Shown here in pieces: positions 56,953-64,000 of a DNA stretch of 64,000 nt. Origin of the DNA: Larix kaempferi (Eukaryota > Streptophyta > Pinopsida > Pinales > Pinaceae); NCBI GenBank assembly GCA_027924585.1, contig BSBM01000440.1, forward strand, positions 10,038,001 through 10,102,000, written 5' to 3'. The notes under the pieces are model-generated. The model did no database searches, was not told where the DNA came from, and saw nothing but the letters and a program-made list of their open reading frames with translations. Position numbers and translations under genes: made by a program. Within the stretch, counting starts at the first letter, position 1. Every line of letters starts with the position of its first letter.

Positions 56953-57204
56953 TTTTTTTTTACTTATTCTTCTTAAAAGCCATGATTGATGCATGGTTGA
57001 TTTCATAGGATAAGGGGTAAAGTTGTTAGTTGTTGGAATTGCAACTATTGGGACTTAAGATTGAATTAACTATTAATTCGAAATCTAATTTATTATCATT
57101 TCAAGGGACTCAGGTATTACTACAAGCATATTTTTTTTACTTATTCTTCTTAAAAGCCATGATTGATGTATGGTTGATTTCATAGGATAAGGGGTCAAGT
57201 TGTT
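56953..57204. repeat. 74-bp direct repeat pair
   Basis: The 74-bp text with TTACTTATTCTTCTTAAAAG, then CCATGATTGATG and TTGATTTCATAGGATAAGGG, occurs at 56953-57026 and 57131-57204 with two differences, 104 bp apart. The spacing segment is unrelated. Confidence 0.9.
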
Positions 57205-58289
57205 TGAGGAATTTCATTATTTTATAAGGAATTATCTTATTTATATTCTTCATTTACTCTACATGATTTTTCATGCTCTATTCCATGTTAAGCACAAACA
57301 ATTTTCAAGAGACTCACCCCTCTCTTATGATGTCATCTATGTACATCATCATCTTCAATGTCACTCGTAGATTGGATTCAATGGAAGCTACTTCTATGCA
57401 CATTACACAAACTTGGACAAATATCATTACGCTAGCCTCTAAGGGCCTTCCATTTAAGTGTATGGCAAAGATAGTTGTAATTTCCTACATGAACACTATT
57501 TTTTTCATTCATGTAATACCCATGAATACTATTGTTGTTTCTAATATATGAACTCAATTATATGTTGAACTAGATGTGAATATCATATATTCAAAAACTC
57601 CTCCCAATTATTCATATTTATTTCCAAGTTCTTTAATTCGAGGGTTCAAAACATTTTGTCACTTTCTTAAATTGGATTTCCAAATGTGATAAAAAAATAT
57701 TTGAATTGTAAGTTTTTTATTATTATTATTTTATTCTTTATGGATGGATCACTAATTAATTATTATTATACAATTTCAAAGAAGAATACAATAAGTAATC
57801 ACAATGTAAATTATCCAATGTAACCTATGCAATTTCTCCAATTTACATAGAAAGTGCAAGTTTCTCAATCTATAATAAAGTTACCCAATTGGAAGTATAT
57901 TTGAGGAAAGTTGAAGTTTGTCATCATTTATGTAAGTTAAAAACTTATTCGTAATTTATATGTAAATACAAATTTCATGTATATTGCACATTGTTAAGAT
58001 ATTTAAATACTTAGGAGTTAGTTAATATCAACTTGGTTTAAAGTGTTTTTAGGTCAAGTGTGTTTCTTTAGTATGCATTTGTGCTTATGTAATATGAGGG
58101 TCACAATATGCTCTAGACATAAAATGATCCAATGGTTCATCTTCATCTCAATATTAGCAGCTATTGATGTATGGCTTAGCCCATGATCTTTATTTAAAGA
58201 GCATGGAGGGTCATTTGCTTGATCATCAATGGTGAGAAACTCGTGTGTAAATAATTTTTCCTTTTGCATTAATGCATTGCCTCAAGTAG
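57205..58289. other. Spacer with one unassigned frame
   Basis: The 92-codon frame at 57273-57551 is Met- and Ile-rich and unrecognised. Nothing else is supported. Confidence 0.35.
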
Positions 58290-58443
58290 TTATTTGGATG
58301 GGATCATGAACTGTTTCCCCCTTTGAGAGTTTTAACCACGTAAAACATTAGTGTGGTAATCTATGATATGACTATGTGAGCGGTTGTTTAAGGTGTTCAA
58401 CCTTTTCAAAATTCCATTCCTTAGTTGAACATGGTATTAGAGC
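58290..58443 (+). mobile_element. Copia LTR scrap with primer-binding site
   Basis: GAGAGTTTTAACCACGTAAAACATTA resembles the R/U5 boundary of plant copia LTRs. It is followed by TGGTATTAGAGC (58432-58443), one mismatch from the initiator-Met primer site. No gag follows, and the LTR start is not identifiable. Confidence 0.5.
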
Positions 58444-59479
58444 ACTTATGAAGACCCGCTTTCATTATTGATCGAATTTTTTGGCTTATGTTATTTCTAT
58501 ACATTTATGGGCTAAGAGAGGTGTTCCATTGCATTTGGAGTCTTAATTTCTGTTGGAAACGATTTTCATTTCACTCAAAAAGGTTTTTGTTTTCCCAAGA
58601 TATGGCTATTTTACTAGATCCATAGGTTTTTTTAAAAACTTGATGAATATTATACTACCAATTAATAGGAAATGATTGTACAGAGCTAAGATTATGTGTC
58701 TTACCGCTTGGAAAACTAGACCACCTATAAAATAGGAGTTTGTCACAGAGTCATGTCTTAGTTTTATCAATCTTATAATAGAAGTTGTATATGAGCTTAT
58801 CTAACCTAGAACAACTATGTAGTTGTATACAATAACTATAAACTGTAAACAAGGATTTCATGGAGATGCATAGTAATGAAACCTCCCTAAGGAACTTGAG
58901 TTTGTTGAGAAGCATTTGGAGCAGAGAAGTCGATGCTTCAAGGATCCTTAGCATGGCCTTTCATAGTATGGTGATAAGGAGAAAAATTGAATCCTGTAGT
59001 GGCTTGGGAAATTAGGTTGATTTTTAGGTCCATCTAGTGCATACGGTCCTGTAATTCATCTAGTTACAAAATGATCTCTTTCATTTCCTTCTCACTTTCC
59101 ATGAGGGATTTGCCTAACAACATTTTAATTTTCAAGTGCATCTTCATAGCCCTGAGATACTTAGTTTCCTAGTTCATTACCCACATCCAAGAAGCAAGGG
59201 TTCATCTATAAGATGTTATCTTCCTCATCTACCATTTGTTGCTCTTTCTTCACCCAATTATCCATCTAAGCAATCTCCTGTTGAAATAGTTCTAAGATTG
59301 TGTTCTTGTAGGTTACCTTTGCAACATCGACCTCCAATTTAACTTGGAGTAGTGGCTATGTTTCCCATTGCAATGACCCCCACTATTATCATCCTTGCCA
59401 AACTGTGACTCTACTTGAGCATTATGTCTTTGTTGGCTTGTGTTTCGCTTGGTTTTTTCCATATTTCGCACCATCGAAC
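58444..59479. other. Spacer, nothing recognised
   Basis: May include interior of the copia scrap at 58290-58443, but no coding motif survives. Confidence 0.35.
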
Positions 59480-59971
59480 TGTTGGTTGTGGAGCCCGATC
59501 TTCCAGTCTCGTAGATGATGATTCAACCATGTTTGTACCCCAGGTTTGGTTATGATCCCGACACGCGCAATAGGGGGTCACCCGTGGTATTTTCCCATGT
59601 TTGTTTTTCGCCAATAGATTACGGGCCCATGGTTTTGGGTAACCCGTGGTATTTTCCTGATTGTATTCCCCTTTATAAGAAACACATTGTAATACGGCTA
59701 GGGTTGATGTATTAGGTATTATGCATTGTAAATATCTCTGAGATCATGAAAGAGAGACTTTGAGACACTGAAGAGGAAGTGCAGCGAATGTGTTGCAGGT
59801 TGTATCCCTTCATTTGTTGGATGGTATAATAATAAGGACTGGCAATTTCAGTGTGGACATAACTCATCTTGGGTGAACCACGATATATTGGTGTCTCTAT
59901 TGTAATATGATTGTGTGATTGTATTTGCGTCTTGTTTATTGTTATTTCTATGCGATCATGTTTTTCTAACA
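59480..59971 (+). repeat. 5' LTR of the copia element
   Basis: The right end (TTTTTCTAACA, 59971) is fixed by the primer site. The left end is the best TGTTGG upstream and gives about 492 bp, but is unproven without the 3' LTR. A TATA-like CTTTATAAGAAAC lies near 59671. The words ACCCGTGGTATTTTCC occur twice (59580-59595 and 59642-59657) upstream of it. Confidence 0.7.
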
Positions 59972-59973
59972 AT

Positions 59974-59985
59974 TGGTATCAGATC
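59974..59985 (+). promoter_or_regulatory. Primer-binding site of the copia element
   Basis: TGGTATCAGATC matches the initiator-Met primer motif TGGTATCAGAGC with one difference, 2 bp after the LTR end. Confidence 0.88.
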
Positions 59986-60046
59986 CAAAGGTCTATTTGG
60001 TAGATAAACCCGCAGGAAACTAGAGTTTCTGGTTCGAGTGGGAGCA

Positions 60047-60904
60047 ATGGCAAAAGAAGGAAAGTTTAAGGTCGAGAAATTTAATGGCCAGAACTACCAG
60101 TTATGGAATATGCCAATGGAGAACTATCTATACCAGAAGGATCTATTCCTACCGTTGGGAGGGAGAGCAAAGTAGTTGGTGACTATGAAGGACAAAGAAT
60201 GGGAGGTTCTTGACAGAAAGTCACTAGGAACAAAACGGTTGTCCCTGGCTTCGTCGATGGATTTCAATATCTCAAAAGAAAAGACAACGAAGGGTTTGAT
60301 GAGTGCATTGGGTAAGCTGTATGAAAAACCCTCGGCCTCCAACAAGGTATTTCTAATGAAGCGTTTATTTAATATGAAGATGTCTGAAAGTGGATCTGTT
60401 GTTGATCATTTAAATGAATTGAATACGGTTACAAATCAACTAAGTTTTGTAAGTGTAAACTTTGATGATGAGGTTAGGGCTCTTCTGATCTTGTGTTCAT
60501 TGCCATAAAGCTGGAATGGCTTGGTCATGGTTGTAAGTAAATCTGTCTCTATTTCAAACACCTTGATATTTGATGATGTTGTTAGTGTTATTCTTAGCGA
60601 GGACATGCGAAGAAAAATCACAAGTGATACATCAGGTAATGCATTGATCATGGAGAGCAAGGGAAGACAAAGGGAGAAAGGAAAGAGCCAAGGTAATTGC
60701 AGCAAGTCTGAAATCGGCACATCCAAGTCCAGATTGGGAAAGATAGAGTGTTGGAACTGTGGAAAGAAAGGACATCTGAAGAAAGACTGCAGATCTCTAA
60801 AGAATAAAGGAGATAGACAGCAGGAGACTACTCAGGAAAAAAGTGTATTAGGTGATGTGTTACAAGAAGCTTTGATTCATGCATTAGATAATACTAGTGA
60901 TCAC
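60047..60904 (+). pseudogene. Copia gag
   Basis: ATG 60047 opens MAKEGKFKVEKFNGQNYQLW, the typical copia gag start. The frame carries the gag-polypeptide UBN2-like core (LMSALGKLYEKPSASNKVFL, then SVVDHLNELNTVTNQL) and a CCHC knuckle, CWNCGKKGHLKKDC, near 60750-60791. Stops interrupt at TAG 60173-60175 and TAA 60506-60508; the frame is otherwise preserved to TAG 60905-60907. Gag would package element RNA. Confidence 0.92.
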
Positions 60905-60993
60905 TAGGTAGTAGATTCAGGGGCTTCATGTCATGCTACACCCCATAGGAAATATTTTCATGATTATGTTCAGACGATTTTGGACATGTCTTA
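60905..60993 (+). pseudogene. Copia protease active-site region
   Basis: After the TAG the same frame reads VVDSGASCHATPHRKYFHDY, the copia protease active site (DSGA) followed by the usual text. A one-base loss near 60975-60980 shifts the remainder, which resumes in another phase as GDDEPCKILGMGKVWIKF. Confidence 0.88.
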
Positions 60994-62200
60994 TTGGGTG
61001 ATGATGAGCCATGTAAAATTCTTGGAATGGGTAAGGTATGGATAAAATTTAAGAATGGAACTGAATGGTTGTTGAAAGATGTTAGGCATATTTCTGCTAT
61101 GAAAAGAAATATGATCTCAACTGGGCAGTTGGGAGATGGAGGCTATCTATCTACGTTTGAAGAAACGTGGTGGAATATCACTAAAGGATCAATGGTGATA
61201 GCAAAAGGAGACAAGGTAGGTACGTTGTATTTATGTCCTCATAATACTGACCATTCTATCTCTTTAGCTTCCATAGGAACAGATACAACATTGTGGCATC
61301 ATAGGCTTGGCCACATGAGTGAGAAGGGGATGCAAATTCTCCACTCAAGGAAGTTGCTGCCAGATTTGAAGCAGGTAAGTTTGGAATTCTGTGAGAACTG
61401 TGTTTATGGAAAACAGAAGAGAGTCATATTTCTCAGGGTTGGGAAACAAAAGAAGAATGAAAAGTTAGAGCTTGTGCATACAGATGTATGCGGACTGGCT
61501 CAGGTACAATCTCTTGGTGGCTCTCATTATTATGTTACATGTATTGATGATGCAACTAGAAAAACTTGGGTTTATTGCATTAGACATAAATATGATTTGT
61601 TTGCTACTTTTAAGAAGAGGAAAGCTTTGGTTGAGAATGAGACAGGAAAAAGGTTGAAGTGTCTCAGATCTGATAATGGAGGTGAGTACTGCAACAAGGA
61701 GTTTGATAGTTACTTTTCATACCATGGGATTCGTAGAGAGAAGATAGCCCCAGGAACACCATAAGAAAATGGTGTGTCAGAAAGGATGAATAGAACGATC
61801 ATGGAACGTGCAAGGTGTATGAGATTGCATGCAGGGTTTCCCTTACAGTTTTGGGCAGATGCTATAAATACTGTTGTTTATTTAATAAACAGAGGGCCTT
61901 CAAGTGCTTTGGGTGGTGGTATTCCAGAGGAGGCATGGATAGGTAAAAAGGTAAACTACTCATTTCTGAGAACTTTTGGTTGTGAAGCATTTGTCCATAT
62001 TGATAAAGAAAATACAACAAAGCTTGAAGCTAAATCCAAGAAATGTACCTTTATTGGATATGGGGTTGATGATTTTGGTTATCGCTTATGGAATTATGAA
62101 AATCACAAAATAATTAGGAGTAGAGATGTGATATTCAATGAAAAGGTCATGTATAAACGTCAATTGCAGGGAAAGAAACAGGAAAAGGAAAACATAGAGT
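60994..62200 (+). pseudogene. Copia protease end, GAG-pre-integrase and integrase
   Basis: After the protease C-terminus comes the HHCC finger (LWHHRLGHMSEKGMQIL, then CENCVYGKQK). Next is the integrase core, with the first Asp in VHTDVCG, the second in LRSDNGGEY, and the third residue Glu in [10 protein letters not shown]. All three catalytic residues are therefore kept. A TAA at 61762-61764 falls between the second Asp and Glu, at a Gln position. The C-terminal part ([13 protein letters not shown], then [15 protein letters not shown] and SRDVIFNE) follows the Tork/Tnt1 pattern. Confidence 0.93.
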
Positions 62201-62379
62201 ACACAGTACTTGAGGAAATTAAAGAAAATGAAGTTCCAAAAGTGCCAGAAAATCAAGAGCATCAGCACGTACGTGAATCTCCTGCAAGTGTAAGAAGATC
62301 TACCAGGTTAAATAGACTCCCTGAACGATACTCTCCTTCAATGTATTATTTATTGATGACTGATTCTGGTGAACCAGAA

Positions 62380-63924
62380 TGTTATGAAGAAGCAATGCAG
62401 GTGGAAACTAGAAAGAAGTGGGAGCAAGGCATGGATGAGGAGATGGACTCATTGGTAAGAAACCAAACTTGGGATTTGGTTCAGTTTCCTGCTGGTAAAA
62501 GAGCATTGCAGAACAAATGGATTTACAGGTTGAAGGAAGAAGAAGGAGGTAAGAAGTGGTACAAGGTCAGACTTGTTGTAAAGGGGTTTGCACAGAAGAA
62601 AGGTATAGATTTTGATGAAATATTTTCTCCTATTGTTAAGATAACTTCAATTAGGACTATTTTAAGTCTAGTGGCGGTAGAATATTTGCATCTTGAACAG
62701 TTATATGTAAAAAAAGCCTTTCTCCATGGGGATTTGGAGGAAGAGATATATATGCAGCAGCCACAAGGATATGAGGTCAAAGGGAAGGAGAATTTGGTGT
62801 GCAAGTTGAAAAAGAGCTTGTACGGCTTGAAGCAAGCTCCAAGATAGTTGTATTTAAAATTTGATAGGTTTATGACAGAACAGGGTTATAGTAGATGTCA
62901 TTCTGACCACTGTGTTTATTTCAAGAAGCTATATAATGGAAGATATATTATCTTATTATCGTATGTGTATGGCATGCTTATTGCAGGGTCTAACATGCAA
63001 GATATAAATGTTCTCAAAAGGAAGTTAGTTAATTCATTAATGATGAAGGATTTGGGTGCTGCAAAGCAAATCCTTGGTATGAGAATAACAAGAGACAAGA
63101 AAAATTGCAAATTGACATTGTCTCAAGGTGAGTACATACAAAAGGTGTTGGGGAGGTTCAGAATGCAGAATGAAAAACCAGTTAGTACAATTTTGGCCAA
63201 CCATTTCAATCTAAGTAAGGAAATGTGTCCCAAGACACAGGAAGAGATAGATTACATGTCCAAGATTCCCTATTCATCAGCAATTGGCAACTTGATGTAT
63301 GCCATGGTGTGCACAATACCATATATTGCACATACAGTGGGAGTTGTGAGCAGATATATGAACAATCCAGGTAAAGAACATTGGAAGGAAGTCCAGTGGA
63401 TTCTCAGGTATATGAGAGGTACTACCACTCATGCATTATGTTTTGGAGGTTCAGACATTATTCTACATGGATATGCTGATGCAGATATGGCAGGTGATAA
63501 GGATAGCAGGAGGAGCACCACAGGATATGTGTTTACTGTAGGTGGAACAACAGTAAGCTGGATTTCGAAACTGCAAAAGATTGTTGCACTTTCAACAACA
63601 AAAGCAAAGTATGTTGTTGTGACAGAGGCTAGTAAAGAGATGATTTGGTTGCATAGGTTTATGGAGGAATTGGGTAAGAAGCAGAAGGATAGTAGGTTGT
63701 ACAGTGATAGCCAGAGTGCCATTCATCTTGCAAAGAACTCAGCATTCCATTCCAGGACTAAACATATACATCTCATGTACCATTTCATATGCTCTGTTCT
63801 GGAAGATGAACTGTTGAAGGTGGAGAAAATACATACTAGCCAGAATCCTGCAGACATGTTTACAAAGGTAGTGACCAGAGAGAAACTGAGTTCCTGCTCA
63901 GTTTCAGTTGGCCTTCTAGCGTGA
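62380..63924 (+). pseudogene. Copia reverse transcriptase and RNase H
   Basis: RT motifs appear in order: [20 protein letters not shown], then [20 protein letters not shown], then [20 protein letters not shown], then [14 protein letters not shown] at 62845-62847 replaces the usual Trp. The active-site box reads SYVYGMLIAG where YVDD is expected, so both Asp residues are lost. RNase H follows (GYADADMAGDKDSRRSTTGY, ending HTSQNPADMFTK). In its EAEY motif both Glu are Lys (STTKAKYV). The frame ends at TGA 63922-63924. Confidence 0.94.
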
Positions 63925-64000
63925 AGGTGAATATGAGAAATTTTCCAAGTCCAAGGTCCAACAAGTACAACAGCAGAGGTGTTGTTGTGATCAGTCTCCA
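63925..64000 (+). other. Region between copia pol and its 3' LTR
   Basis: Non-coding tail after pol with a short CAACAAGTACAACAGCAGAG run. The polypurine tract normally expected next has not been reached. Confidence 0.5.

Larger units (their letters stand above)
59480..64000 (+). mobile_element. Ty1/copia element of Tork/Tnt1 type, 3' end beyond window
   Basis: 5' LTR, primer site, gag, protease, integrase, reverse transcriptase and RNase H follow in copia order (integrase before RT). Similarity of the translated domains is greatest to Tork/Tnt1-like plant elements. Five in-frame stops and one frameshift interrupt an otherwise continuous polyprotein. The polypurine tract and 3' LTR are not reached by position 64000, so target duplications cannot be checked. 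Confidence 0.93.

Overview
This window reads as nuclear DNA from a land plant with a large, repeat-filled genome. The signs are plant Ty3/gypsy elements (one with a chromodomain), a Tork/Tnt1-like Ty1/copia element, plant-type LINEs carrying an RNase H domain, foldback MITEs, PPR and Hsp110-type gene relics, long AT-rich spacers and no bacterial-style operons. The depth of old, decayed, nested retroelements would suit a conifer or another gymnosperm, but nothing seen here fixes the clade. No intact host gene was recognised. No rRNA, tRNA or CRISPR array was seen.

Layout. 1-2.8 kb: the 3' end of a decayed Ty3/gypsy element (integrase, polypurine tract, LTR). 2.85-5.2 kb: short foldback and repeated sequence split by a 5'-truncated LINE with a 16-bp target-site duplication. 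5.2-10.5 kb: AT-rich spacer with a PPR relic, an exon-like block, an RNase H relic and a minus-strand unknown exon. 10,532-18,641: a structurally complete, non-autonomous LTR element with 944-bp LTRs, ACAGG target duplications and gag/protease but no reverse transcriptase or integrase. 19.1-20.3 kb: decayed exons of two unrelated genes, Hsp110 and a CCCH zinc-finger protein, side by side. 21,546-21,942: a foldback MITE with CACTA-type ends. 24.45-34.2 kb: a minus-strand LINE split by a plus-strand chromodomain gypsy element.

35.85-50.2 kb: two ~3.3-kb direct copies, each holding 81-bp and 132-bp tandem arrays. They look like LTRs of a minus-strand element with a ~2.9-kb non-coding interior. 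The right-hand copy either belongs to an LTR of about 8 kb or is separated from its primer-binding site by a ~4.9-kb insertion. 50.2-59.4 kb: AT-rich spacer with many small duplications, a GC-rich nested hairpin, a GC island and a copia LTR scrap. 59,480-64,000: the 5' LTR and nearly all of a Tork-like copia element, with nonsense mutations and a destroyed reverse transcriptase active site; its 3' LTR lies beyond the window.

The genes here do not form a pathway. They are parts of mobile elements, mostly inactivated. Insertion order can be read in two places: repeat block before LINE at 3.1 kb, and LINE before chromodomain gypsy at 25.3 kb. All identifications come from reading translations and motifs by eye; similarity figures are estimates, not computed.
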